Positions 8,650 to 17,358 of a stretch of 64,000 nt of DNA are shown piece after piece. Origin of the DNA: Mycolicibacterium tusciae JS617 (lineage in GTDB: Bacteria; Actinomycetota; Actinomycetes; Mycobacteriales; Mycobacteriaceae). The notes beneath the pieces were generated by a model, which worked only from the letters and a program-made list of their open reading frames with translations, made no database searches and was not told where the DNA came from. Numbering within the stretch: position 1 is the first letter of the stretch; the number at the start of each line of letters is the position of its first letter. A program made the position numbers and the translations under genes. The stretch is taken from assembly GCF_000243415.2 (NCBI RefSeq), contig NZ_KI912270.1:5351837-5415836 (forward strand), in the 5' to 3' direction.

Positions 8650-9516
8650 GTGGCGAACCGGCAGACGGCAGGAACACGGGCCAAGGACAGCGACCGTAAC
8701 GACACCTGCCAGATCCTCGACAGCGCGCTCGCCGATGGGCAGCTGTCGATGGAGGAGCACCGGACCCGGGTGGCCCTTGCCACACAGTCGGAGACGCTGG
8801 GCGATCTGCAGTCGCTGATCTCCGACCTGCAGAACGCCAACGCGCCGGTGCAACTGCCCGACCTCAAGAGACGGCCCAGAATGCCCACCGTGTCCGGTGG
8901 TGCCGGTTGGGGTCTCCGCCTCGCCGTCGCCGGCGTGCTCGTCGCACTCGGCATGGGAATCGGCTGGGGCCTCTACGGCAACACCACCTCACCGTTGAGC
9001 TTCACCTCGGATCCGGGCGCCAAGTCCGACGGGATCCCCGGGAAGGTCCTCACCCCACCGAAGCAGCTCCAGTCACTAGGCGGCCTCAACGGCTTGCTTG
9101 AGCAGATGCGCCAGCGGTTCGGCGACACCATGGGCTACGACATCGTGATCTATCCGGAGTACGCGGTGCTGTACCGGCCCGACCCCGGCGATGAACGCCG
9201 CAAGCTGAGCTACACCTATCGGGGCGGGTTCGACGATCCGTCGACGCAAGCCAAGAGCGAGGACGACGTCCTGGTCGACCTGGCCGCCTTCGATGTAGAA
9301 ACCGCGGTCGGCATCCTGCGCGGCGCCGCGGAGACCGTCGGCTTGAACCCCGCCGACGTGAAGAAGGACAGCACCTACCTGACGATCGACCCCGCCCGGG
9401 ATCCGACCACTCCGGGCGAGCTCACGCTGCGCGCCAATGTGTCCAGTGACTTCGGCAGCGGCTCGGTCACCTTCGCCGGCGACGGCACGATCAAGCGCAT
9501 CGACACGGTCACCTGA
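8650..9516 (+). CDS. DUF1707 single-pass membrane protein (Rv0048c-like)
   Basis: A 288-residue protein. The N-terminal 60 residues are a DUF1707/SHOCT-like module (R-x-SDxDR-like start AKDSDRNDTCQILDSALADGQL, then EEHRTR near 37). One membrane helix lies at about residues 96-115 (LRLAVAGVLVALGMGIGWGLY) and an extracytoplasmic domain of about 170 residues follows with no recognisable catalytic motif. The GTG at 8650 is preceded by a TANNNT box at leaderless spacing. It is divergent from the DUF5318-ponA1 operon and upstream of padR. Function is unknown; position and size match Rv0048c. Confidence 0.88.
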   Translation: MANRQTAGTRAKDSDRNDTCQILDSALADGQLSMEEHRTRVALATQSETLGDLQSLISDLQNANAPVQLPDLKRRPRMPTVSGGAGWGLRLAVAGVLVALGMGIGWGLYGNTTSPLSFTSDPGAKSDGIPGKVLTPPKQLQSLGGLNGLLEQMRQRFGDTMGYDIVIYPEYAVLYRPDPGDERRKLSYTYRGGFDDPSTQAKSEDDVLVDLAAFDVETAVGILRGAAETVGLNPADVKKDSTYLTIDPARDPTTPGELTLRANVSSDFGSGSVTFAGDGTIKRIDTVT

Positions 9517-9549
9517 CGTCGCCGCAGTTCGTCGGGTTATCACGCTTTG

Positions 9550-9579
9550 TTGGCGCCGAATATATCGGCGCGATACTAT
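9550..9579 (+). promoter_or_regulatory. padR-ino1 promoter with overlapping palindrome
   Basis: TTGGCG (9550-9555), an 18-base spacer and TACTAT (9574-9579) form a good SigA-type promoter. The perfect inverted repeat TATCG-GCG-CGATA (9563-9575) fills the end of the spacer and enters the -10, the expected place for an autorepressing PadR operator. Confidence 0.55.
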
Positions 9580-9637
9580 TGGCAGAGGTGTTGAACCGTC
9601 GCAACGGTAAGCAAATTTCTTCGGGGAGGTGATTCGG

Positions 9638-10183
9638 TTGTTGGAGCTCGCCATCCTGGGACTTCTGCTCGAATCACCGATGCACGGCTACGAGCTGCGC
9701 AAACGACTGACGGGCTTGCTCGGCGCCTTCCGTGCGTTCTCCTATGGCTCGCTGTACCCGGCACTGCGCCGCATGCAGGCCGACGGGCTGATCGTCGAGG
9801 ACGCCGCGCCGGAGGGCATTCCGAAGATGCGTCGTGCGCGACGGGTGTACCGGCTCAGCGAAGCAGGCATCCAGCGCTTCACCGAGCTGGTCGCCGACAC
9901 CGGTCCGCAGAATTTTTCGGACGACGGATTCGGTGTCCACCTCGCCTTCTTCAACCGCACGCCCGCTGAAGCTCGGATGCGGATTTTGGAGGGGCGCCGC
10001 CGGCAGGTGGAGGAACGCCGTGAGGGCCTGCGCGAAGCAGTCGCGCGGGCCAGCAGCTCGATCGACCGCTACACCCGTCAGCTGCATCAGCTCGGGTTGG
10101 AGTCCAGCGAGCGCGAAGTGACATGGCTCAACGAATTGATTGCGGCGGAACGAACCGCTCAGCAACGGGCTGAACAGCCGTAA
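9638..10183 (+). CDS. PadR-family transcriptional regulator (Rv0047c-like)
   Basis: A 181-residue winged-helix regulator. The PadR domain spans about residues 1-85 with the signature MHGYELRKRL (13-22), FSYGSLYPALRRMQADGLI and the wing; the C-terminal coiled region EARMRILEGRRRQVEERREGL resembles the Vir_act_alpha_C dimerisation helices. I chose the TTG at 9638, eight bases after a GGGGAGG and giving MLELAILG as in orthologs; the GTG inside that Shine-Dalgarno (9629) was rejected. It lies 39 bases upstream of ino1, so it is likely co-transcribed with it and probably controls both genes from the palindrome at 9563-9575 (inference). Confidence 0.92.
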   Translation: MLELAILGLLLESPMHGYELRKRLTGLLGAFRAFSYGSLYPALRRMQADGLIVEDAAPEGIPKMRRARRVYRLSEAGIQRFTELVADTGPQNFSDDGFGVHLAFFNRTPAEARMRILEGRRRQVEERREGLREAVARASSSIDRYTRQLHQLGLESSEREVTWLNELIAAERTAQQRAEQP

Positions 10184-10222
10184 GTACTACCGGGTTAGTC
10201 GGAGAGGGAGATAGGTCGTCAC

Positions 10223-11329
10223 ATGACTGGACACAACGGAGCCGGCGCGCCGGCGACATCCAACACTGACGTGCGCGTCGCAATCGTCGGAGTGGGGAAC
10301 TGCGCGTCCTCGCTGGTGCAGGGCGTGCAGTACTACAAGGACGCCGACGAGAACGTCACCGTTCCCGGGCTGATGCACGTACGACTCGGTCCGTACCACG
10401 TGCGTGACGTGAACTTCGTCGCCGCGTTCGACGTCGACGCCAAGAAGGTCGGCTTCGACCTCTCCGAAGCCATCTTCGCGTCGGAGAACAACACCATCAA
10501 GATCGCGGACGTGCCGCCCACCAACGTGGTCGTGCAGCGCGGTCCGACCCTCGACGGCATCGGCAAGTACTACGCGGACACCATCGAGTTGTCCGACACC
10601 GAGCCGGCCGACGTGGTCAAGGTGCTCAAGGACAACGCGGTCGACGTGCTGGTCTCCTACTTGCCCGTCGGCTCCGAACAGGCCGACAAGTTCTACGCGC
10701 AGTGCTGCATCGACGCTCAGGTGGCGTTCGTCAACGCGCTGCCCGTCTTTATCGCCTCCGATCCGGTGTGGGCGAAGAAGTTCACCGACGCGGGCGTGCC
10801 GATCGTCGGCGACGACATCAAGAGCCAGGTCGGCGCGACGATCACCCACCGCGTGATGGCCAAGCTGTTCGAAGACCGCGGCGTGCAGCTCGACCGCACG
10901 ATGCAGCTCAACGTCGGCGGCAACATGGACTTCCTCAACATGCTCGAGCGCGAGCGCCTGGAGTCCAAGAAGATCTCCAAGACCCAGGCGGTCACCTCCA
11001 ACCTGCAGCGCGAGTTCAAGACCAAGGATGTGCACATCGGCCCGTCCGATCACGTCGGCTGGCTCGACGACCGCAAGTGGGCCTACGTGCGGCTCGAGGG
11101 CCGTGCCTTCGGCGACGTGCCGCTGAACCTGGAGTACAAGCTCGAGGTATGGGACTCGCCGAACTCGGCGGGCGTCATCATCGACGCCGTGCGTGCGGCG
11201 AAGATCGCCAAGGACCGTGGCATCGGCGGGCCGGTCGAGGCCGCGTCGGCCTACCTCATGAAGAGCCCGCCCAAGCAGCTGCCCGACGACATCGCGCGCG
11301 CCCAGCTCGAGGACTTCATCGAGGGCTGA
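10223..11329 (+). CDS. ino1: Inositol-1-phosphate (myo-inositol-3-phosphate) synthase
   Basis: NAD-dependent cyclisation of glucose-6-phosphate to myo-inositol-3-phosphate, the committed step for phosphatidylinositol, PIMs, LAM and mycothiol. The 368-residue protein has the N-terminal Rossmann loop [13 protein letters not shown] (about 19-31), the conserved [11 protein letters not shown] motif, [12 protein letters not shown] and the [21 protein letters not shown] active-site region, all typical of the actinobacterial/archaeal-size Ino1. The ATG is at 10223 with a GGAGAGGGAGA stretch upstream. It follows padR and is closed by an 18-bp-stem hairpin. It corresponds to Rv0046c. Confidence 0.98.
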   Translation: MTGHNGAGAPATSNTDVRVAIVGVGNCASSLVQGVQYYKDADENVTVPGLMHVRLGPYHVRDVNFVAAFDVDAKKVGFDLSEAIFASENNTIKIADVPPTNVVVQRGPTLDGIGKYYADTIELSDTEPADVVKVLKDNAVDVLVSYLPVGSEQADKFYAQCCIDAQVAFVNALPVFIASDPVWAKKFTDAGVPIVGDDIKSQVGATITHRVMAKLFEDRGVQLDRTMQLNVGGNMDFLNMLERERLESKKISKTQAVTSNLQREFKTKDVHIGPSDHVGWLDDRKWAYVRLEGRAFGDVPLNLEYKLEVWDSPNSAGVIIDAVRAAKIAKDRGIGGPVEAASAYLMKSPPKQLPDDIARAQLEDFIEG

Positions 11330-11353
11330 TTCTTTCTCTCGAATTCTTTCGCT

Positions 11354-11409
11354 CGAAACTGCGGGGAGATCGCACTTTTGAACCAAATGCGGATCTCCCC
11401 GCAGTTTCG
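11354..11409 (+). terminator. 18-bp perfect inverted repeat after ino1
   Basis: CGAAACTGCGGGGAGATC (11354-11371) is repeated as its exact complement at 11392-11409, with a 20-base loop. No T-tract follows, so it is a terminator-like hairpin of the mycobacterial kind rather than a canonical intrinsic terminator. It lies between ino1 and the next promoter. Confidence 0.55.
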
Positions 11410-11427
11410 GCGTTTGCGGGGACGGTT

Positions 11428-11433
11428 TAGGGT
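11428..11433 (+). promoter_or_regulatory. -10 box of a leaderless promoter (TAGGGT)
   Basis: TAGGGT is followed by six bases (GCCCTA) and then the ATG at 11440. Together TAGGG-TG-CCCTA is also a small inverted repeat. Confidence 0.5.
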
Positions 11434-11439
11434 GCCCTA

Positions 11440-12342
11440 ATGACCGACATCAGTGCTGATGACGAGCTCGCCTCGCTTTCCGAATTCACCTTCCTGCAGG
11501 AGAACGCCCGGCAGGCCGGTGTGACGGGCTCGCTTCCGGCCGTTGAGCGCATCGACTCCGCGGCCATCAGCGCGCTGAAGTTCGGCGAGGCCCCGCCGCG
11601 GGTGGTGTTCCTGCACGGCGGCGGACAGAACGCGCACACCTGGGACACAGTGATCGTCGGCCTCGGCGAGCCCGCGCTGTCGGTCGACCTGCCCGGCCAC
11701 GGCCGCTCGGCATGGCGCGAGGACGGCGACTACGGCCCCAAGCTCAACGCCACCGCGATCGCGCCGGTCGTCCGTGCGTTCGCGCCGGACGCCGACCTCG
11801 TCGTCGGGATGTCGCTGGGCGGGCTCACGGCACTTCGGTTGGCGGTGGCGGCGCCCGAACTCGTGCGCAAGCTGGTCCTCGTCGACGTGACGCCATCGGC
11901 GCCCGAGCGGCACACCGAGATGACCGACGAGCAGAAGGGCACCGTCGCGTTGGTCCAGGGCGAGAAAACGTTCCCGACCTTCGACGCCATGCTCGAGGTC
12001 ACCGTCGCCGCCGCGCCGCATCGGGACCGGGAATCGTTGCGGCGCGGGGTTTTCCACAACGCCAAACGCCTCGAGGACGGCACCTGGACCTGGCGCTACG
12101 ACTCGTTCCGCAAGGGTGAAGGCTTTGACGGCCTGTGGGACGACGTACCCAAACTCAGCACGCCGACGACGTTGGTGCGCGGTGCGAACTCGTTCTTCGT
12201 CAACGACGACGACGCCGCCGAGTTCGCCCGCATCGCGCCGGGATTCCAGGCCGTGCACATTGTCGAAGACTCCGGGCACTCCGTGCAGAGCGACCAGCCG
12301 CGCAAACTCGTCGAGATCTTGCGCGGGGTGCTGGCCGACTAG
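11440..12342 (+). CDS. Alpha/beta-hydrolase, Rv0045c-like serine esterase
   Basis: A 300-residue hydrolase. It shows the oxyanion motif FLHGGGQNAHTWD (about 58-70), DLPGHGRS, the nucleophile elbow GMSLGG (Ser near 126), an acid region around RGANSFFVNDDDA and the C-terminal SGHSVQSDQP with the catalytic His. It aligns in length and motif order with Rv0045c, a characterised mycobacterial ester hydrolase next to ino1; the natural substrate is unknown. It starts at an ATG six bases after TAGGGT, so it is probably leaderless and independent of ino1. Confidence 0.92.
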   Translation: MTDISADDELASLSEFTFLQENARQAGVTGSLPAVERIDSAAISALKFGEAPPRVVFLHGGGQNAHTWDTVIVGLGEPALSVDLPGHGRSAWREDGDYGPKLNATAIAPVVRAFAPDADLVVGMSLGGLTALRLAVAAPELVRKLVLVDVTPSAPERHTEMTDEQKGTVALVQGEKTFPTFDAMLEVTVAAAPHRDRESLRRGVFHNAKRLEDGTWTWRYDSFRKGEGFDGLWDDVPKLSTPTTLVRGANSFFVNDDDAAEFARIAPGFQAVHIVEDSGHSVQSDQPRKLVEILRGVLAD

Positions 12343-12430
12343 CGTTTGGGCCGCGGACGACGCTTCCGTCACTCGCACGCGGCCTCCGAGCCCGCTTAAC
12401 AGGGTGATTGCAGCCACGAGATGCGTGCGA

Positions 12431-13084
12431 TCAACCCGCTAGTGCCGCAGGACCGCGACGTGCCTGGAACACCGCGCACCGCAACGTAATCGGCCGGCCC
12501 TCGGCGTCGACGGTGTGGCGCGGTACGTCGTCGTCGACGACCACTGGCTCCCATCCCTCGTCGAGTGCGGCGGCCACATCGTCGGTGGTGAAAAACACCG
12601 CGCCTGGCATCGTGGACCCCACGATGTCCGCGTTGGCCGGATGATGCCCGACGATCAACAACGTGCCGCCCGGCCGCACTGCCGCCGCTAGCCGCCCGAA
12701 CAACCTGTGCCGCTGCGTGATGCCGTGCACATAGTGCGCAGACACCAGATCAAAGCTGCGCACCGGCGGCGCCCATTCGCTGAGGTCGGCTTGCCGCCAC
12801 TCGATCCGGCGGGCAACCTCGGCACCGATCTCGTCTGCGCGTGCCCGCCCGTTCTGTAGCGCGCTGTCGACGAAATCCACCGCGGTGACGTTCCACCCGC
12901 GCTGCGCGAGCCAGATGGCGTCGGCACCTTCACCGCAGCCCGCGTCGAGCGCAGAGCCGTTGGGCAGCGCGGCCGCCGCGTCGGTCAGCGTCCGGTTGGG
13001 CGCCGTCGGGCGCGGACCGCTGCCGCGCCTGGCCGCCTCCCAACGTCGCTCCCAGAATTTTTTGTCGAGTCCTTGCTCGGTCAT
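12431..13084 (-). CDS. Class I SAM-dependent methyltransferase
   Basis: A 217-residue predicted methyltransferase starting MTEQGLDKKFWERRW. SAM-binding motif I is LDAGCGEGADAIWLA (about 45-59), followed by an acidic loop ending motif II (VTAVDF) and the post-motif FDLVSAHYVHG. The shape resembles the TehB/thiopurine-methyltransferase-like group (Methyltransf_25); the substrate is unknown. The ATG at 13082-13084 was chosen over an upstream extension (to 13141) because the domain begins immediately after it. It is convergent with the hydrolase and divergent from the LLM oxidoreductase. Confidence 0.87.
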   Translation of the reverse strand: MTEQGLDKKFWERRWEAARRGSGPRPTAPNRTLTDAAAALPNGSALDAGCGEGADAIWLAQRGWNVTAVDFVDSALQNGRARADEIGAEVARRIEWRQADLSEWAPPVRSFDLVSAHYVHGITQRHRLFGRLAAAVRPGGTLLIVGHHPANADIVGSTMPGAVFFTTDDVAAALDEGWEPVVVDDDVPRHTVDAEGRPITLRCAVFQARRGPAALAG

Positions 13085-13210
13085 GATTCCCACGGTGACG
13101 CCGGCGGGTCGGCACGGCAAAGGTTCTTGCCGATCCGGCAAAGATGATGCCGCGCGACTACACCGCTGGACTCCGTGTAAAGAGCCGATGGGAATACCGG
13201 GACGTGATCG

Positions 13211-13227
13211 CGGTTACATGTAAACCG
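13211..13227. promoter_or_regulatory. Near-palindrome at the start of the LLM oxidoreductase gene
   Basis: CGGTTACATGTAAACCG is an inverted repeat around ACATGT with one unpaired T. It abuts the GTG at 13227, where a bound regulator would block transcription or translation start. Confidence 0.35.
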
Positions 13228-14018
13228 TGAACCTTCCAATTCGCATCGGCGTACAACTGCAACCTCAACACGCACCGCAATACAGCCACATCCGCGACGC
13301 GGTGCGGCGAGCCGAAGACATCGGAGTCGACGTCGCGTTCAACTGGGATCATTTCTTCCCGCTCTACGGCGACCCCGATGGCGCGCACTACGAATGCTGG
13401 ACGATGCTCGGCGCCTGGGCAGAGCAGACGTCACGCCTGGAGATCGGCGCGTTGGTCACGTGCAACTCGTACCGGAACCCCGAACTGCTCGCGGATATGG
13501 CCCGCACCGTCGACAACATCAGCGACGGGCGGCTAATACTGGGCATCGGGTCAGGCTGGAAGCAGAAGGACTACGACGAGTACGGCTATGAGTTCGGCAC
13601 GGCGGGCGGGCGGCTCGACGACCTCGCCGGCGCGCTCCCGCGGATTAAGTCGCGGCTGGCCAAGCTCAATCCAGCGCCGACGCGCGACATCCCGATCCTG
13701 ATCGGCGGGGGCGGTGAGCGCAAGACGCTGCGCCTGGTCGCCCAGTACGGCGACATCTGGCACAGCTTCTCCGACAGCGCCGAATACCCGCGGAAGGCCG
13801 AGGTTCTCGACGGCCACTGCGCCGACGTGGGCCGCGACCCAACCCAGATCGAGAGGTCAGCGGGTGTGTCGGGGGACAACGAGGAAGCGCTTCTCAAGGA
13901 GGGCGACGCGTTGGCGGGGCTCGGAGCCACTCTGCTGACCGTCGGCGTCAACGGGCCCGACTACGATCTGACGCGGGCCGAAGCTCTGTGCCGCTGGCGC
14001 GACCGTCGCACCGGCTAA
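13227..14018 (+). CDS. LLM-class F420-dependent oxidoreductase (Rv0044c-like)
   Basis: A 263-residue luciferase-like monooxygenase-fold protein. It opens with the IRIGVQLQPQHA strand, then FNWDHFFPLYG (about 37-47), the SRLEIGALVTCNSYRNP region, and the LLM signature ISDGRLILGIGSGW (about 93-106). In mycobacteria most such enzymes use F420 rather than FMN; the substrate is unknown. The C-terminus is shorter than classical LLM enzymes but matches Rv0044c as I recall it. The GTG start overlaps a near-palindrome that could be an operator. Confidence 0.9.
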   Translation: MNLPIRIGVQLQPQHAPQYSHIRDAVRRAEDIGVDVAFNWDHFFPLYGDPDGAHYECWTMLGAWAEQTSRLEIGALVTCNSYRNPELLADMARTVDNISDGRLILGIGSGWKQKDYDEYGYEFGTAGGRLDDLAGALPRIKSRLAKLNPAPTRDIPILIGGGGERKTLRLVAQYGDIWHSFSDSAEYPRKAEVLDGHCADVGRDPTQIERSAGVSGDNEEALLKEGDALAGLGATLLTVGVNGPDYDLTRAEALCRWRDRRTG

Positions 14019-14077
14019 CCACTGAAGCTGCGTAACGGCCCCGGGTCGGGTATGTGCCGTGAGAGGCTGGTGCTGCC

Positions 14078-14755
14078 ATGCCCAAGAAGTATGGGGTCAA
14101 GGAGAAAGACCTCGTGGTCAGCCACGTGGTCAATTTGATATTGACCGGCAAACTGCGATCGGGAGATCGCATGGACCGCAACGAGATTGCACAGGAACTC
14201 GGCCTCTCGCGGGTGCCGATTCAAGAGGCCGTCGTACAACTCGAGCACGACGGCATCCTTTCGACGCAGTACCACCGCGGTGCGTACGTCGAACCCTTCG
14301 ACGAATCGGTCGTGCGCGAACACCACGAGATCTACGGAATGCTCAGCGGGATCGCATCGGCGCGGGCCGCTGCAGCGCAGAATCCGGAGCATCTGCGACA
14401 GCTCGATTCGCTTCTCAAAACGATGCGCGCCAATGTCGATTCACGTGCCTTCCAGGAACCGGCGTTCCAGTTCCGCGTCCTGATCAACGAGGCGTACTCG
14501 GGCCCACGTCTTCTCGCCGCGATCGAGGGGTCGCAGGCGTTCCTGCCGCGGGCATTCTGGCCGGCTTACCAAGCCGATCATCCGAGTCTGCTGCGGTCTC
14601 TCGAGGCGGACTTCGACGCTATACGTCGCGGCGACGGCGAGGCCGCGCGTGCCGCCAACGCGGAGCGGGCGGCCGTCATGGCGCGGATCATGCTCACCGA
14701 ATTGGTGCGTCGTGGCGTCCTTCGGCCTTCCGGTGCCCCGACAGATGGGTTCTGA
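14078..14755 (+). CDS. GntR-family (FadR/FCD type) transcriptional regulator (Rv0043c-like)
   Basis: A 225-residue regulator. The N-terminal winged helix covers about residues 10-75, with RSGDRMDRNEIAQELGLSRVPIQEAV as the GntR recognition helix, and the C-terminal all-helical FCD-type ligand domain covers about 85-220. Start ATG at 14078. It lies 48 bases upstream of an amino acid ABC transporter on the same strand and is a reasonable candidate regulator of it, though the transporter has its own -10 box. The ligand is unknown. Confidence 0.9.
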   Translation: MPKKYGVKEKDLVVSHVVNLILTGKLRSGDRMDRNEIAQELGLSRVPIQEAVVQLEHDGILSTQYHRGAYVEPFDESVVREHHEIYGMLSGIASARAAAAQNPEHLRQLDSLLKTMRANVDSRAFQEPAFQFRVLINEAYSGPRLLAAIEGSQAFLPRAFWPAYQADHPSLLRSLEADFDAIRRGDGEAARAANAERAAVMARIMLTELVRRGVLRPSGAPTDGF

Positions 14756-14791
14756 TTGAGCTGAAGGCGGTGTGACGGCGCCGTTGGTGGA

Positions 14792-14797
14792 TACCTT
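14792..14797 (+). promoter_or_regulatory. -10 box of a leaderless promoter (TACCTT)
   Basis: TACCTT is followed by six bases and then the ATG at 14804 of the ABC transporter gene. Confidence 0.45.
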
Positions 14798-14803
14798 GCA
14801 CTG

Positions 14804-16573
14804 ATGAGGCTTCCTAGGACAGTCGTCGTGGTGCTCATCGCACTGCTGATCGCCGGGATGGGCATGGCTGGGCCCGCGTCGGCTCAGGTCGACCAGTGCG
14901 CGCCCCCGGGAGTCGAGAGCGCCAGCGCGCTGCCGACCAACCTCGCGGCCGCGGCCCAAGGTCCCGCCGAGGACCGCTACACCACCGCGACCGTGCAACC
15001 GCTGGACCGCATCGACGTCAACGCGTTGGGTCTCGGCGTGCCGGGCACCCTGACCGTCGGCACCCTGTCGGACGCGCCGCCGAGCATCTGTATCGACTCG
15101 GCAGGCCAGTTCACCGGGTTCGACAACGAGTTGCTGCGCGCGATCGCCGAAAAACTGGGCCTGAAGATCAATTTCGTCGGCACCGAATTCTCCGGTCTGC
15201 TGGCGCAGGTGGCGTCGCGGCGCTTCGACGTCGGGTCGTCATCGATCACCACCACCGAGGCACGGCGCCGCACCGTCGGATTCACCAACGGCTATGACTT
15301 CGGCTACTTCTCGCTCGTGGTGCCGACCGGATCGCCTATCACCGGCTTCGACAAGCTCGCGGCCGGTCAACGGATCGGTGTGGTGCAGGGCACCGTCCAG
15401 GAGGCGTACGTCATTGACACGCTCGGCCTGGATCCCGTCAAGTTCCCGGACTACAACACCGTCTACGCCAGCCTCAAGACCCGGCAGATCGACGCATGGG
15501 TGGCGCCGTCGCAACAGGCGGTGGGCACCGTGCAGCAGGGAGATCCGGCCGAGATCATCGAAAACACCTTCAGCTTGGACAATTTCGTCGCGTGGGCCGT
15601 CGCGAACGACAACCCGCCGCTCATCAATGCGCTGAACTCCGGTCTGGACGCGATCATCGCCGACGGCACCTGGTCGCGGCTCTACAGCGATTGGGTTCCG
15701 CGCGCGTTGCCGCCCGGATGGAAGCCGGGGTCGAAGGCGGCGCCGGTCCCCCTGCTCCCCGACTTCGACGCGATCGCGGCCGAGAACCAGGAAGCGCCTT
15801 CGGGTGCGGCGGCGCCGAAGTCGACCCTGTCGCAGCTCGCCGCCGCGTTCGGAAACTGGGACCTGTACAAGCAGGCGATTCCCGATCTGCTCAAGACCGG
15901 CCTGCCGAACACGCTGATTCTGACCGTCAGCGCGGCGGTGATCGGCCTGGTCCTCGGCATGGCGTTGGCGGTGGCCGGTATTTCCCGGCACCGTTGGTTG
16001 CGCTGGCCGGCGCGGGTGTACACCGACATCTTCCGGGGATTGCCCGAAGTGGTGATCATCCTGTTGATCGGCCTCGGCCTCGGACCGGTGGTCGGCGGGC
16101 TCACCGGCAACAACCCGTATCCACTCGGGATCGCCGCCCTTGGGCTGATGGCCGCGGCGTACATCGGCGAGATCTTCCGATCCGGCATCCAGAGTGTCGA
16201 AGCCGGCCAGTTGGAAGCGTCTCGCGCGCTGGGCTTTTCCTATCCGTCGTCGATGCGGCTGGTCGTGATCCCGCAGGGCATCCGCAGGGTGTTGCCCGCA
16301 TTGATGAACCAGTTCATCTCGTTGTTGAAGGCCTCCTCGCTGGTGTACTTCCTCGGACTGATCGCCAATCAACGCGAACTGTTCCAGGTCGGCCGAGACC
16401 TCAACGCGCAGACCGGCAATCTCTCTCCGTTGGTCGCGGCCGGGTTCTTCTACCTGTTGCTGACCGTCCCGTTGACGCACTTGGTGAACTACATCGACGG
16501 CCGATTACGCCGCGGCAGTAAACCCACCGAGGAAGATCCGCTTGTGCTGTCGAATTCTCAGGAGATGATCTGA
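14804..16573 (+). CDS. Polar amino acid ABC transporter: substrate-binding protein fused to permease
   Basis: A 589-residue fusion. A signal peptide (MRLPRTVVVVLIALLIAGMGMAGPASA, cleavage near 28) leads into a family 3 solute-binding domain (about 75-305; TLSDAPPSICID, GFDNELLRAIAEKLG, GTVQEAYV). It is followed by a linker and a HisM/GlnP-type permease domain (about 350-575) with about five membrane helices and the EAA loop EASRALGFSYPSSMRLVVIPQ. The fused design means the binding domain is tethered to the membrane. Its stop overlaps the ATG of the ATPase gene, so the two are translationally coupled. The substrate is probably a polar or acidic amino acid; this is a family inference. Confidence 0.93.
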   Translation: MRLPRTVVVVLIALLIAGMGMAGPASAQVDQCAPPGVESASALPTNLAAAAQGPAEDRYTTATVQPLDRIDVNALGLGVPGTLTVGTLSDAPPSICIDSAGQFTGFDNELLRAIAEKLGLKINFVGTEFSGLLAQVASRRFDVGSSSITTTEARRRTVGFTNGYDFGYFSLVVPTGSPITGFDKLAAGQRIGVVQGTVQEAYVIDTLGLDPVKFPDYNTVYASLKTRQIDAWVAPSQQAVGTVQQGDPAEIIENTFSLDNFVAWAVANDNPPLINALNSGLDAIIADGTWSRLYSDWVPRALPPGWKPGSKAAPVPLLPDFDAIAAENQEAPSGAAAPKSTLSQLAAAFGNWDLYKQAIPDLLKTGLPNTLILTVSAAVIGLVLGMALAVAGISRHRWLRWPARVYTDIFRGLPEVVIILLIGLGLGPVVGGLTGNNPYPLGIAALGLMAAAYIGEIFRSGIQSVEAGQLEASRALGFSYPSSMRLVVIPQGIRRVLPALMNQFISLLKASSLVYFLGLIANQRELFQVGRDLNAQTGNLSPLVAAGFFYLLLTVPLTHLVNYIDGRLRRGSKPTEEDPLVLSNSQEMI

Positions 16574-17301
16574 TGGACGCGGTTTCGCTGAGCGCCAACG
16601 ACATTCACCTGTCATTCGGGCCGAACGCGGTGCTGCGCGGCGTGGACATCGACGCACCCGCAGGCACCACCACCGCGGTGATCGGGCCGTCCGGGTCCGG
16701 TAAGTCGACGCTGCTGCGGACCCTGAACCGGTTGTACGAACCCGAGCGTGGCGACATCCTGCTCGACGGGCGTTCGGTGCTCGCCGACAATCCGGACCGG
16801 TTGCGGCAGCGCATCGGGATGGTCTTCCAACAGTTCAACCTCTTCCCGCACCGCAGCGTGCTGGACAACGTCACGCTGGCGCCGCGCAAGCTCAAGCGAC
16901 TCGACGCCGAGCAGGCGCGCGAACTCGGCTTGGCGCAACTCGACCGGGTCGGGCTCCGGCACAAGGCCGCCGTGCGCCCGTCGACCTTGTCGGGCGGCCA
17001 GCAGCAGCGGGTGGCGATCGCGCGGGCCCTCGCGATGTCCCCGGAGGTGATGTTCTTCGACGAAGCCACCTCGGCGCTGGACCCCGAACTGGTAAAAGGC
17101 ATCCTGGCGCTCATCGCCGACCTCGGCGCCGACGGTATGACGATGGTCGTCGTCACCCACGAAATGGGCTTCGCCCGGTCGGCAGCGGACTCCGTGGTGT
17201 TCATGGACCACGGCAAGGTCGTCGAGTCGGGTGCACCCGAGCAGGTCTTCGAAGCCGCCGAAACGGACCGGCTGAAACGCTTCCTTTCGCAAGTACTCTG
17301 A
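16573..17301 (+). CDS. Amino acid ABC transporter ATP-binding protein
   Basis: A 242-residue GlnQ/HisP-type ATPase. Walker A is GPSGSGKST (about 37-45), Q-loop QQFNLF, signature LSGGQQQR (about 138-145), Walker B VMFFDEATSALD, and the H-loop TH in VVVTHEMGFA. Its ATG shares bases with the TGA of the fused binding/permease gene (TGATG). Together the two genes make a complete importer inserted between the GntR and MarR genes, which I recall as direct neighbours (Rv0043c, Rv0042c) in M. tuberculosis. Confidence 0.96.
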   Translation: MDAVSLSANDIHLSFGPNAVLRGVDIDAPAGTTTAVIGPSGSGKSTLLRTLNRLYEPERGDILLDGRSVLADNPDRLRQRIGMVFQQFNLFPHRSVLDNVTLAPRKLKRLDAEQARELGLAQLDRVGLRHKAAVRPSTLSGGQQQRVAIARALAMSPEVMFFDEATSALDPELVKGILALIADLGADGMTMVVVTHEMGFARSAADSVVFMDHGKVVESGAPEQVFEAAETDRLKRFLSQVL

Positions 17302-17343
17302 AGCTTACGTGGTCGTCACACAACTTGGCAGGCTCGGACAGGT

Positions 17344-17349
17344 TAGACT
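17344..17349 (+). promoter_or_regulatory. -10 box upstream of the MarR gene (TAGACT)
   Basis: TAGACT lies nine bases before the ATG at 17359, giving a predicted leader of only about three bases. Confidence 0.35.
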
Positions 17350-17358
17350 GCCGAAATT

